Assembly: GCA_025966315.1 (NCBI GenBank)
Contig: JAOPUZ010000057.1
Span: forward strand, 18,057 to 82,056
Origin: Frankiales bacterium
Lineage (GTDB): Bacteria > Actinomycetota > Actinomycetes > Mycobacteriales > Jatrophihabitantaceae
Direction: 5' to 3'
Length of the DNA stretch: 64,000 nt
The first letter of the stretch is position 1. The number at the start of each line of letters is the position of its first letter. Positions 9,326-17,466 of the stretch are shown piece by piece. Below the pieces are notes generated by a model. The model was not told where the DNA came from and made no database searches. It saw only the letters and a list, made by a program, of their open reading frames with translations. The translations under genes and the position numbers were made by a program.

Positions 9326-9437
9326 GACGTGGCGCCGGCCGGACGCGGGCTCGGCCGGACGCGGGCTCGGCCGGACGTGGGCTCGGCCGGACGTGGCGCC
9401 GGCCGGACGTGGCGCCGGCCGGACGTGGGCTCGCCAG
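9326..9437. repeat. 16-bp tandem repeat array (seven units)
   Basis: Seven consecutive 16-base units fit GACGYGGSBYCGGCCG, for example GACGTGGCGCCGGCCG and GACGCGGGCTCGGCCG; the last unit is degenerate. The array fills the spacer between the convergent transglutaminase and DUF3040 genes (9225-9534, about 310 bases). Apart from the inverted repeat at 9275 I see nothing else there. The unit length is not a multiple of three, and the open frames crossing it look like repeat artefacts. Confidence 0.93.
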
Positions 9438-9534
9438 AAATGCAAAATCGGGCCACCCCGGTCGGGGCAGCCCGTAATTGCTATTCGTCTGATTCCGAAC
9501 GCCACGCTCAAATATTGAGCGGCGCGCCAACGGC

Positions 9535-9918
9535 CTACTGATCGTCGAAGCGGCGCTTCATCCGGTCTTCCATCTTTGTGCGCAGACCGCTCGAGCGGGT
9601 GCTGCGTGAGTCCGCGGGGCGACCGGCGATGCCGATCGGGCCGGTAGCGCGAGGCCCGCGGAGTGCGGTAACCGCGCCCACACACGAGCCGACGATGAGG
9701 ACGAAACCAACGACACCCATTACGACGATATTGCGCGTCAATCCGACCAATACGATCGCCAGCCCGATGAGGACGCCGGCAATAGAGCCGACCAGAAGGG
9801 TCCGGGTGCGATTGCGCGGACGAGCGGATCTCACCGATGTGGCGAACTTCGGATCTTCCTTGTACAGGGCTTGTTCGATCTGATCGAGCAGCCGTTGCTC
9901 ATGCTCGGAGAGCGGCAT
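9535..9918 (-). CDS. DUF3040 small membrane protein
   Basis: This protein has 127 residues from an ATG preceded by GGGAGGGG. The N-terminus MPLSEHEQRLLDQIEQALYK is the hallmark of DUF3040, followed by two hydrophobic helices separated by a short turn and a basic C-terminus rich in Arg. An upstream start would add 35 unconserved residues. The family is restricted to actinobacteria and of unknown function; M. tuberculosis has a member (Rv2169c) close to mraZ. It is transcribed in the same direction as dinB, 130 bases downstream of it. Confidence 0.9.
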   Translation of the reverse strand: MPLSEHEQRLLDQIEQALYKEDPKFATSVRSARPRNRTRTLLVGSIAGVLIGLAIVLVGLTRNIVVMGVVGFVLIVGSCVGAVTALRGPRATGPIGIAGRPADSRSTRSSGLRTKMEDRMKRRFDDQ

Positions 9919-10048
9919 GCTGCCCCTCCCATTTCCCTGCCGCACCGCAGATCCGATGACAATCCCAGTCAGCGACCAAAGTGTGGTGGTGCGTCCCGCA
10001 CGGTGGCTGCTGTGGTCGAGCATACGAGGCGAATCTGTAGTTCGAAAG

Positions 10049-11749
10049 TTATGGACGACGATTGCTCGTGCCGCGAATCGATTTGTTACCTGTCGGAGGG
10101 CTTATATCGGAATCTTCGGTCGCGGAATCAGACTGACCAGGGATTGCGGAGGCGGCCGTCACGGCAACACTGGGCAATGCACGGCTGGTTCCGGCGTTCG
10201 TCGCCACCGCGTCGGTATGACTGTCAACGGAACGCGGCAACAAGGTCGCCGGCTGCACACTCTGGCTACCGAATCGGATGGTCACCGCATCAATGGCCCG
10301 TTCCGCGGCCGCGCTGTTCGCGGCCAGCCGAGCGGCGACACTGCGACCTGGTGGGTGAGCACGCCTCGCCGCGTTCACGGGCCTCGGCACGTTCACGGAC
10401 CTAGCCGCGCTAACGGGGTCGGCCCCGTTTGCCGGCGTTGGCTGGTTTGTCGGCGCTGACACGTTTTCTGGCGTGGGCGCGTCTTCTGACGTGAGCGCGT
10501 CTTCTGGCGTGGACGCGTTTGCGGGCGTTGAGGCATTTTCTACCGTTGCCGTGTTTACGGGTCTTGGTGCGCTCGGCCGATGCGGCATGTCTACTGCCCC
10601 CGGATTTACTGCCCCCGGAACCGGCGCACCGGTGAGATCAAGTGCGAGCTGCGTCGCCTCGCCGGCCGGCCGTAGGTTCTCGGCTTTGACGCCGACCAGT
10701 CGGACGCGCGGTTGATCGAGCTTTAGTGACCGGTACAGCGCGAGGGCTTCGGCATAGATTTGCGCACCCGAATCGGTGGCCTCGGCCAGGGTTCGGACTC
10801 GCGTGAGGGTGTTGAAGTCCGCGAACCTGATCTTGATGCCGACCGTCCGGGCCCTGCGTTTGGCCTGCCGCAAACGCTCGCCGACTTCGTTCGCGCCCCG
10901 CAACAGCTCTCGCGCTATCTCGTCCTCAGTCAGCAGGTCGCGCGACAGCGTTCGGTCCGTCGAAATCGACTTCTCGGCAGCCCGTGGGGTCACCGTACGG
11001 TCGTCACGGGCGTTGGCCAGCGCATGGAGATGCTCCGCCGTCGCTACACCCACAGCACGCCGGAGTTGATCGATCGGGGTCAGCGCCAGCTCGCCAACGG
11101 TACGGATACCCAGCCGGCGGAGTGGCTCGGCGGTGCGCGCGCCCACGCCCCACAGCGCGGTAACCGGAAGTGGATGCAGGAAGTCGAGCAGACCGGCCTG
11201 ACTGACCACTCGCAAGCCGTCGGGCTTGCAACTGCCAGAAGCCAGCTTCGCCACCGATTTGGTCGGGGCGATACCGACCGAGCAGGTTAGCTGTTGTTCG
11301 GCGAAGACCCGGCGTCGGATGTGGCGGGCGATGTCGGCTGGGCGGCCGAACAATCCGATCGAGCCGCTGACATCGAGAAACGCCTCGTCCAACGACAGCG
11401 GCTCGACGTGCGGTGTCACCTCGGAGAAGATCTTCATCACGGCAGCGGACACTTCGCCGTAGGCACCGTGCCGAGGCGAGATCACGACCGCCTGCGGGCA
11501 CAGCCGAAGCGCCAACCCCATGGACATCGCGCTCCGCACGCCGAATGCGCGCGCGGCATAGGAGGCCGCGGCCACCACTCCCCGGCCCTGCGTCCCGCCG
11601 ACCAGCACCGGCAAGCCACGCAGTTCGGGGCGAGCGCGGATTTCTACGCTCGCGAAGAAAGCATCCATATCGACATGAAGGATGTGGCAACCCGAGTCGT
11701 CACCGTCGACCTCGCCGGAGGAACGCGGCAAGTCAGCACTGCGGCCCAT
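10049..11749 (-). CDS. dinB: DNA polymerase IV (Y family) with a long low-complexity insertion
   Basis: This is an error-prone translesion polymerase. The catalytic acidic residues are present: Asp27 (HVDMDAFFASVE) and Asp121-Glu122 (SLDEAFLD). Finger, palm, thumb and little-finger regions extend to about residue 372. The protein is unusual beyond that. Residues 373-480 are a low-complexity tract of near hexapeptide units (TPANAS, TPEDAL, TSEDAP and similar). The conserved C-terminal motif AIDAVTIRFGSQSVQPATLL appears only at about 485-504, followed by another unconserved 60 residues. Total length is 566, against about 350-470 for typical homologues. It is the last gene of the LexA-box operon, 24 bases after the methyltransferase gene. 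Confidence 0.93.
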   Translation of the reverse strand: MGRSADLPRSSGEVDGDDSGCHILHVDMDAFFASVEIRARPELRGLPVLVGGTQGRGVVAAASYAARAFGVRSAMSMGLALRLCPQAVVISPRHGAYGEVSAAVMKIFSEVTPHVEPLSLDEAFLDVSGSIGLFGRPADIARHIRRRVFAEQQLTCSVGIAPTKSVAKLASGSCKPDGLRVVSQAGLLDFLHPLPVTALWGVGARTAEPLRRLGIRTVGELALTPIDQLRRAVGVATAEHLHALANARDDRTVTPRAAEKSISTDRTLSRDLLTEDEIARELLRGANEVGERLRQAKRRARTVGIKIRFADFNTLTRVRTLAEATDSGAQIYAEALALYRSLKLDQPRVRLVGVKAENLRPAGEATQLALDLTGAPVPGAVNPGAVDMPHRPSAPRPVNTATVENASTPANASTPEDALTSEDAPTPENVSAPTNQPTPANGADPVSAARSVNVPRPVNAARRAHPPGRSVAARLAANSAAAERAIDAVTIRFGSQSVQPATLLPRSVDSHTDAVATNAGTSRALPSVAVTAASAIPGQSDSATEDSDISPPTGNKSIRGTSNRRP

Positions 11750-11773
11750 CCGAATTCACCACCATTCAGCCGT

Positions 11774-12517
11774 TCAGCCGGTACCGGCCGGTTTACGGGC
11801 CACTACATGCAATCGCGACGCGATGTCACGAAATGGCGAGACGCCTGAGAGGACGGACTCCAGCTCGCGCAGCGTTTGGGTTGCCCCGGCTCGGTCAAGC
11901 TCTTGCCCTGGAATGAGGTCGCTGAGCACCCCGATCCCCTCGGTGCTCTCAACCCGTAACCCGGCCTGCTCGCACAGCTCCGCGAGCGCGGACAGATCAC
12001 TGACGCTGGCATGACGACGGTTGAATGCCGCTAGCGCGCCGCTGAGATCCCCCGAGGACGCCCGGTGCAACACCGCGGCAACCGGATTCGCCACCAGCAA
12101 GCTCGCGACCGAACCAGCGTTGAGCACCGTCGCTATCTCGGCCAGCGCCGCCGGCACCGAAGCCAGGTTGGCGAGCACGTCATGGGCCAACACGAGGTCG
12201 AACTGGTTCCTGCCAACCAGACTCGATAGAAACTCGGCGTCGCCCTGCACGGAGTGCACGCGCTCGGAGACCCCGGCCTCAGCTGCGCGGCGCGCCAGGG
12301 TTCCGAGCGCGTCAGCGCTGACGTCGACGACGGTGACATCAGCGCCCCGAGAGGCGAGCGGAACCGCCAGGCTGCCCGAGCCGCCACCGCAATCCAAGAC
12401 ACGCGCACTGGTCGGCAGGCCCTCGAGTAATGCCATCAAGGAAGCCCAGAGCAGCGGCGACTGCCCACGCGGAATGGAGGCGGAGGTCGAGATTTCGGAA
12501 GCCACGACTGGTGACAT
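11774..12517 (-). CDS. Class I SAM-dependent methyltransferase, substrate unknown
   Basis: This protein has 247 residues from ATG 12517. The Rossmann-type SAM site VLDCGGGSGSLAVPL is followed by the acidic strand end VTVVDVS and the post-motif FDLVLAHDVL. The rest is predicted helical. It resembles the small-molecule or tRNA-modifying class I enzymes often annotated only as methyltransferase. It lies between the HEPN protein gene (17-base gap) and dinB (24-base gap), so the three are surely cotranscribed. A longer frame to 12703 runs into the HEPN gene and is not supported. The SOS-type context hints at a role under DNA damage, but that is inference. Confidence 0.82.
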   Translation of the reverse strand: MSPVVASEISTSASIPRGQSPLLWASLMALLEGLPTSARVLDCGGGSGSLAVPLASRGADVTVVDVSADALGTLARRAAEAGVSERVHSVQGDAEFLSSLVGRNQFDLVLAHDVLANLASVPAALAEIATVLNAGSVASLLVANPVAAVLHRASSGDLSGALAAFNRRHASVSDLSALAELCEQAGLRVESTEGIGVLSDLIPGQELDRAGATQTLRELESVLSGVSPFRDIASRLHVVARKPAGTG

Positions 12518-12534
12518 TAGCGCCGAATCGTGGA

Positions 12535-12984
12535 TCAGCTGGCGAGTCGGAACGACAGCACGCCGGCAACCTTCTCGATGATGGCGATGAACTCCCCTGC
12601 GGCCCGTAAGAGATCGTCGGCATCCCGCTCGGACACGACGCTGGCCGAGCCGGCCTCGATCGCGGCGCGGCGCTGAGCACTGTCGGCAAAATATGCCGAC
12701 CAATCGCCTAACTCAGGCGCCACGGAGTCGAGTAGCACCCAGGCACTCGTCGGACGTCGTCGCGCCGACGCTGCGGGCCGAGCGCGCAACGCGAGAACAG
12801 CCGCCGCCGCACGCAACGCCGCGACATGGGCCAGTCGGTACTTCTCGGGCACAGAGGGTTCGAGGACTGCTTCGGCCCAGGTCGTTCGCGCCTGGGTCAG
12901 CAGCGCGGTGACATTTGCAGGCGCTGGAACCGAGGAGTGTTGAACCGAGGAGTGTTGAACCGAGGAGTGCTGGCTCGTCATCAT
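12535..12984 (-). CDS. SAV_6107-type HEPN domain protein
   Basis: This 149-residue all-helical protein matches the actinobacterial SAV_6107 HEPN family (KYRLAHVAALRAAAAVLA, WVLLDSVAPELGDWSAYFADSA, DADDLLRAAGEF). It has no R-x4-6-H motif, so it is probably not an RNase of the toxin type. The N-terminus carries three QHSSV units encoded by an exact 15-base repeat (12928-12972), presumably a disordered extension. It is first in the operon with the methyltransferase and dinB. The start codons ATGATG lie 20 bases from the LexA box, with GAAGGG as a possible ribosome site. A SAV_6107 gene next to dinB recurs in actinobacteria, but its function is not established. Confidence 0.85.
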   Translation of the reverse strand: MMTSQHSSVQHSSVQHSSVPAPANVTALLTQARTTWAEAVLEPSVPEKYRLAHVAALRAAAAVLALRARPAASARRRPTSAWVLLDSVAPELGDWSAYFADSAQRRAAIEAGSASVVSERDADDLLRAAGEFIAIIEKVAGVLSFRLAS

Positions 12985-13003
12985 CAGGGCCCTTCAAAGA
13001 TAA

Positions 13004-13019
13004 TCGAACGTTTGTTCGA
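13004..13019. promoter_or_regulatory. LexA (SOS) box
   Basis: TCGAACGTTTGTTCGA is a perfect match to the Gram-positive/actinobacterial LexA operator TCGAAC-N4-GTTCGA. It lies 20 bases upstream of the HEPN gene, inside the likely promoter of the HEPN-methyltransferase-dinB operon. Repression by LexA and induction by DNA damage are expected. The opposite flank (cysG) ends here, so the box can serve only the minus-strand operon. Confidence 0.92.
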
Positions 13020-13112
13020 GCATAGCAGGCGGTCGAGGCAATTCAGGTGTTTCCCGATTGCCAGTCCGACGGTAGGCGTCGGGTACGACAACGTGCGCGC
13101 CTGCAGGCGAAC

Positions 13113-14357
13113 TCAGCGGTCGCCGAGCGCGACAACCTCGCCGATGACCACGACGGTTGGGGCGGCCAGACCAGCACGCCGCACCGCCGCGGCCAGCTCG
13201 CCCAGCGAGGCCCGGACGACGCGCTGCTCCGGAAGGGTGGCCCGATGGATTGCCGCCGCCGGAGTGTGCGCAGGCCGACCGTGCCGGATCAGTTCCTCGG
13301 CGATACCGTCCAGCGTGTCGAGGCCCATCAGCAGGACCAACGTCGCCGGGCCGACTGCGAGTTCGGGCCAATTCCAACCCGCTTCGGCCCGGCCTGGATC
13401 GCGATGGCCGGAGACCACCGCGAAGTCGGCAGCAACCCCCCGATGCGTGACCGGGATGCCGGCCGCGGCGGGCGCGGCGGTCGCTGACGTGATGCCCGGT
13501 ACCACCTGGACCGCAACGCCGGCAGCAACGCAGGCCGCGACTTCTTCGCCACCGCGGCCGAACACGAACGGATCGCCGCCCTTGAGCCGCACCACGCGCC
13601 GACCAGCCAGCGCCCGTTGCACGATGACCGAGTTGATCTCGTCCTGAGTCAGGTTGTGCCGATGCGCCGACTTTCCGCAATCGATGATCTCTACTTCTGG
13701 GGAGAGCGCATCCAGCAAGGCCCGGGGCGCCAGTCGATCGGTCACCACGACGTCGGCCTCGAACAACAGGCGTCGCCCGCGGACCGTGATCAATTCCGGG
13801 TCACCCGGCCCGCCTCCGACCAAGGCCACGCTGCCGGTCGTCGCGGCCCGAATCGGGCGGGTGGCCAGCGATCCCAGCTCCAGCGCCGAGGCGATCAGGT
13901 TGCGCAACTCGGCCGCGCGCCGTGGGTCGTCGCCGGCATTGACCGAGATGATCAGCTCGCCGCTCATGTGCATGGCCGGGATCCGCGCCGACCCGGCCGA
14001 TGCGACGTCTGCGCGCACGCAGAAACATTGCCGGGCCTCGGCCGCCGTGGCGACCTCCGCATTGACCCCGGCATCATCGGTCGCGGTCACGACAAGCCAC
14101 GCGCCGTCGAGGTCGCCCGGGGAGTACCGGCGGACCCGCAGGTCGAACAGTGCGGGCGTCGATTCCGCTCGCTCTAGCAGCTCCAGCGACAGCTCGGGTG
14201 CGACTATCCGCACCTGGGCGCCGGCATCAGCGAACATACGAGCCCGTCGGGTGGCCACCGTGCCACCCCCGACGACCACGACCAACCGATCGGCCACGTC
14301 GAGCAGAACCGGAAGCCCGGCAGGCACGCCACTCACCGCGTCATCGTTGCAGACCAT
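13113..14357 (-). CDS. cysG: Siroheme synthase: precorrin-2 dehydrogenase / uroporphyrinogen-III C-methyltransferase
   Basis: This 414-residue bifunctional enzyme converts uroporphyrinogen III to precorrin-2 and then to sirohydrochlorin or siroheme. Residues 1-170 form the CysG N-terminal dehydrogenase, with the NAD site VVVVGGGTVATRRA at about 26-39. From about 176 the SUMT domain starts with VALVGGGPGDPELIT, followed by RLKGGDPFVFGRGGEE and GITSATAAPAAAGIP. The start at ATG 14357 gives the normal domain edge; an upstream frame is unconserved. It lies 52 bases after cysN, last in the cysC-D-N-G operon. Its products feed SirA (siroheme) and, via precorrin-2, the cobalamin genes further right. 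Confidence 0.94.
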   Translation of the reverse strand: MVCNDDAVSGVPAGLPVLLDVADRLVVVVGGGTVATRRARMFADAGAQVRIVAPELSLELLERAESTPALFDLRVRRYSPGDLDGAWLVVTATDDAGVNAEVATAAEARQCFCVRADVASAGSARIPAMHMSGELIISVNAGDDPRRAAELRNLIASALELGSLATRPIRAATTGSVALVGGGPGDPELITVRGRRLLFEADVVVTDRLAPRALLDALSPEVEIIDCGKSAHRHNLTQDEINSVIVQRALAGRRVVRLKGGDPFVFGRGGEEVAACVAAGVAVQVVPGITSATAAPAAAGIPVTHRGVAADFAVVSGHRDPGRAEAGWNWPELAVGPATLVLLMGLDTLDGIAEELIRHGRPAHTPAAAIHRATLPEQRVVRASLGELAAAVRRAGLAAPTVVVIGEVVALGDR

Positions 14358-14409
14358 CGAACTGCGCCCCGGCCGGCGCCGACGATCAGGCGCCCAGCTG
14401 AGCTCACAG

Positions 14410-15654
14410 TCAGCGGACGAGCCCGGCCGCGACGGTCGCTCCGCTGGTCTCGTCGACAAGAAGAAACGCACCGGTCGACCGATTGATGGCGTAGCTGTCC
14501 ACCACGATCGGCTCCGCCAGCCGGATCCGGACCCGACCGATGTCGTTGAGGCCGAGCTCGTCGGCCGGCATCGGACTAACCGACGCAATGTCCAGTCGAG
14601 ATTCGACCGCGTCGACCACAGCCCGAACGTCGCGAGTGGTGTGCCGCAGCCGGAACCGATCCGCGGCTCGCAACGGCTTGTCGGTCAACCAGCACAGCGT
14701 CGCCGATAGTTCGCGGGTCGAGGCGGGCTCTGGATCACCGATGCCGGCAATCAGGTCGCCACGCGCGATGTCGATGTCGTCGGCCAGTCGCACCGTCACC
14801 GACCGGCCAGCGCGCGCCTCGCTCAGCTCACCGTCCGGGGTGTCGATGCCGGTTACGGTCGAACGACGTCCGGACGGCAATACCGAAACCGCGTCCCCCT
14901 TGCGCAGGATGCCGGCTTCGACCCGTCCGGCGTAGCCGCGGTAGTCGGGATGTTCAGCGGTACGCGGCCGGATGACGACCTGGACCGGGAAGCGAGCCGG
15001 CAGGTCGGGCTCGTCGGCGATCTCGAGACCTTCGAGGTACTCCAGCAGCGACTTTCCCCCGTACCAGGCCATTCGCTCGGACCGGTCGACCACGTTGTCG
15101 CCGGACAATGCCGCGATCGGGATCGGGGTGAAGTGATCGACCTCGAGGCTGGCTGCGGCAGCCGCGAAATCGGTGACGATCCGGTCGAACACCGCCTCGT
15201 CGTAGTCGACGAGGTCCATCTTGTTCACCGCGAGCGCAATCTGGGACACCCGAAGCAGTGACATCACGGCCAGATGCCGCTTTGTCTGCTCGACGACGCC
15301 GGTTCGCGCGTCCACCAGAATCACGGCGACGTCGGCCGTCGAAGCGCCGGTCACCGTATTGCGGGTGTACTGCACATGGCCAGGCGTATCGGCCAGGATG
15401 AAGGTCCGGTTGGCGGTGGCGAAGTAGCGGTAGGCAACGTCGATCGTGATGCCCTGTTCACGCTCGGCCCGCAGGCCATCCACCAACAGCGCGAGATCCG
15501 CGCCTTCGTAGCCGCGTCGTTCGGAGGCGACCTCGACCGCCGTCATCTGATCGGCGAGCACGGCTTTGGCGTCGTGCAACAAGCGACCGACCAGCGTTGA
15601 TTTTCCGTCGTCTACCGAACCTGCGGTTACTACTCGAAGCAAACCACCGGGCAT
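14410..15654 (-). CDS. cysN: Sulfate adenylyltransferase GTPase subunit CysN
   Basis: CysN is an EF-Tu-like GTPase that drives APS formation by CysD. The P-loop GSVDDGKST is at about 12-20, followed by DTPGH near 90 and NKMD near 143. The beta-barrel domains typical of CysN complete its 414 residues. There is no C-terminal APS kinase, unlike the CysNC fusions of many mycobacteria; the kinase is the separate cysC gene here. The start ATG overlaps the cysD stop by one base (TAATG). Confidence 0.96.
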   Translation of the reverse strand: MPGGLLRVVTAGSVDDGKSTLVGRLLHDAKAVLADQMTAVEVASERRGYEGADLALLVDGLRAEREQGITIDVAYRYFATANRTFILADTPGHVQYTRNTVTGASTADVAVILVDARTGVVEQTKRHLAVMSLLRVSQIALAVNKMDLVDYDEAVFDRIVTDFAAAAASLEVDHFTPIPIAALSGDNVVDRSERMAWYGGKSLLEYLEGLEIADEPDLPARFPVQVVIRPRTAEHPDYRGYAGRVEAGILRKGDAVSVLPSGRRSTVTGIDTPDGELSEARAGRSVTVRLADDIDIARGDLIAGIGDPEPASTRELSATLCWLTDKPLRAADRFRLRHTTRDVRAVVDAVESRLDIASVSPMPADELGLNDIGRVRIRLAEPIVVDSYAINRSTGAFLLVDETSGATVAAGLVR

Positions 15655-16580
15655 TAAAAGTAGCCCAGGCGCTTACGGTCTTCCATCGCCGCTTCGCTGG
15701 CTCGATCGTCCGCCCGCGTCGCGCCACGTTCGGAGATCGTGCTGGCCGCGGTCTCGATCACGATGTCGGCCACCGTGGTCGCGGTCGAGGCGACCGCACC
15801 CGTGCAGGTGGCGTCGCCAACCGTGCGGTACCGGACGGTCTCGGTGCGGATCGCCTCGCCCTCGCGGGCGGGCGTGAATTCGGTCAGCGCCAGCAGCATC
15901 CCGTCGCGCTCGACGACCTCGCGCTTGTGGGCGAAGTAGATGTCCGGCACTTCGATGCCCTCGCGCTCGATGTAGGCCCAGATGTCCAGCTCGGTCCAGT
16001 TGGACAGCGGGAAGATCCGGACGTGTTCGCCCGGCCGGTGGCGGCCGTTGTAGAGGTCCCACAGCTCTGGACGCTGGTTGCGCGGGTCCCACTGACCGAA
16101 GTCGTCCCGGACCGAAAACACCCGCTCCTTGGCGCGCGCCTTCTCTTCATCGCGACGGGCACCGCCAAGCACGGCGTCGAACTTGCCTTCGGTGATCGCA
16201 TCCAGCAACGGGACGGTCTGCAGCCCGTTGCGGAGCTGGCCGGGCGTCTCGCTGATCCGGCCGGCATCGATTGCATCCTGGACACTGGCCACGACGAGCT
16301 TGACGCCCCAGTCCGCCAGCTTGCGGTCGCGGTATTCGATGACCTCGGGGAAGTTGTGCCCGGTGTCGACGTGCATGACCGGGAAGGGCAGCCGCGACGG
16401 CCAGTATGCCTTCATGGCCAGGTGCAGCATCACGATCGAATCCTTGCCGCCGGAGAAGAGCAGCACGGGACGCTCGAACTGGCCGAGGACCTCGCGGATG
16501 ATGTGGATGGCCTCGTCTTCGAGGTCGGTCAGCCACGCGCGGTCCAAGGCGTCCGAAGGCGGTCGCAAGACTGTGGTCAC
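15654..16580 (-). CDS. cysD: Sulfate adenylyltransferase subunit 2 CysD
   Basis: CysD is the catalytic PP-loop ATP sulfurylase subunit, making adenylylsulfate from ATP and sulfate. The PP-loop LLFSGGKDSIVML is at about 40-52. VMHVDTGHNFPE, GGARRDEEKARAKER and FPLSNWTELDIW are also present, as is the C-terminal end EDRKRLGYF. At 308 residues it is full length. It starts inside the cysC stop (4-base overlap), so cysC, cysD and cysN are translationally linked. Confidence 0.97.
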   Translation of the reverse strand: MTTVLRPPSDALDRAWLTDLEDEAIHIIREVLGQFERPVLLFSGGKDSIVMLHLAMKAYWPSRLPFPVMHVDTGHNFPEVIEYRDRKLADWGVKLVVASVQDAIDAGRISETPGQLRNGLQTVPLLDAITEGKFDAVLGGARRDEEKARAKERVFSVRDDFGQWDPRNQRPELWDLYNGRHRPGEHVRIFPLSNWTELDIWAYIEREGIEVPDIYFAHKREVVERDGMLLALTEFTPAREGEAIRTETVRYRTVGDATCTGAVASTATTVADIVIETAASTISERGATRADDRASEAAMEDRKRLGYF

Positions 16581-17161
16581 AGCAGATTCTCCTTTTTCAA
16601 CAGCGCGATTACTTCCGACGCGACGTCCTCGACCGTCCGGCCGGCAGTGTTCAGTCGAAGTTCAGGAGTGATGGGCGCTTCGTACTCGCCATCGATTCCG
16701 GTCAATCCGTCCAGCGCGCCGTCCCGTTGCCGGGCGTAGAGCCCCTTGACGTCGCGCTCCGCGCAGGTGGCGACTGGAGTGGCCACATGAATTTCGTAGA
16801 ACGCCGTGCCTGCCTGGCCATGGGCTTGGCGAATGAGATCACGCGCCTGCGCGAACGGCGACACCACCGACGCCAGCACGATCACGCCATTGCGAGCGAG
16901 TAGACCGGCAACCCAGCCGATGCGGGCCACGTTGGCGTCCCGGTCGGCCCGGGAGTACCCGAGTCCCGGCGACAACACCGGTCGTACCGCATCGCCGTCG
17001 AGGATTTCCACCGGGCGGCCGGCATCTCGAAGGGCGACGGCGACGGCGTTGGCCAGCGTGGTCTTGCCCGCGCTGGGCAACCCGGTGAACCAGACCGTCG
17101 CCCCATCGGACACACGGCAGCTCGTCGAAGGCACCTCGCGGATGCTCGCCTCGGTTGTCAT
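16577..17161 (-). CDS. cysC: Adenylylsulfate (APS) kinase
   Basis: This kinase phosphorylates APS to PAPS. The P-loop GLPSAGKTT is at about 27-35. Further family motifs are DGDAVRP, LGYSRADRDANVARIGWVA and VKGLYARQRDG. At 194 residues it is a complete stand-alone kinase. It opens the operon cysC-cysD-cysN-cysG. The 305-base region between its start and the lppM-like gene (17162-17466) holds the leader peptide and hairpins described next. Since CysH below has the APS-reductase cysteines, PAPS made here may serve sulfation rather than assimilation. Confidence 0.95.
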   Translation of the reverse strand: MTTEASIREVPSTSCRVSDGATVWFTGLPSAGKTTLANAVAVALRDAGRPVEILDGDAVRPVLSPGLGYSRADRDANVARIGWVAGLLARNGVIVLASVVSPFAQARDLIRQAHGQAGTAFYEIHVATPVATCAERDVKGLYARQRDGALDGLTGIDGEYEAPITPELRLNTAGRTVEDVASEVIALLKKENLL

Positions 17162-17190
17162 GGAGATTGTGATCGTCCTGCTCTGCTCAG

Positions 17191-17260
17191 GCCCGTCCGG
17201 GCGCGACTCACAACCCGGAATCCGGGAGTGGGAGGGCGGCGGTTACGCAGAATCCTGCGC
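17191..17260 (-). promoter_or_regulatory. Hairpin cluster between leader peptide and cysC, possible attenuator
   Basis: Three small inverted repeats follow the leader peptide on the minus strand: ACGCAG/CTGCGC (17245-17260), CCCGGA/TCCGGG (17214-17226) and GCCCG/CGGGC (17191-17202). Such stems just after a cysteine-ending leader ORF suggest attenuation by ribosome stalling when charged Cys-tRNA is scarce. The folding alternatives were not computed. Confidence 0.5.
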
Positions 17261-17266
17261 GTCGCC

Positions 17267-17344
17267 TCAGCAAGCGGGACAGGCCGCGCTGACCACGCGC
17301 TGCAGATCTACATGCAGGCGGGCGACGAGCGGCACGGCGAACAT
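17267..17344 (-). CDS. Cysteine-rich leader peptide of the cys operon (25 aa)
   Basis: This short ORF starts MFAVPLVARLHVDL and ends SAACPAC-stop. The core ARLHVDL...VSA followed by terminal cysteines is the recurring pattern of actinobacterial 'putative leader peptides' found before sulfur genes. Cysteine-ending, often leaderless, short ORFs are known attenuators of sulfur operons in mycobacteria. No ribosome site is visible before the ATG, but CACACT lies a few bases upstream and could be a -10 element, which would give a leaderless transcript. The stop lies 105 bases upstream of cysC. Confidence 0.85.
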   Translation of the reverse strand: MFAVPLVARLHVDLQRVVSAACPAC

Positions 17345-17466
17345 GGTTCAAGTGTGACACATCGGAGGCATCATCCCAACGAGACACTGGTCTCGGTGTC
17401 AACACCGCGGCGTCGCCCGGTACGTTCGGCCCACCACGGCGGGCAAGCCAGGGCAAGATCAGCCAT

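Noticed and set aside
9176..9541. 121-codon plus-strand frame over the 16-bp array
   Set aside because: It exists only because the repeats lack stops in that frame; the unit length shifts frame each copy.
10029..10046. TCGAAC-like sequence upstream of the DUF3040 gene
   Set aside because: The right half reads GATTCG rather than GTTCGA, so it is not a convincing LexA box.
12535..12984. HEPN toxin with methyltransferase antitoxin
   Set aside because: No HEPN RNase motif and no MNT-type partner; the methyltransferase has an ordinary SAM site.
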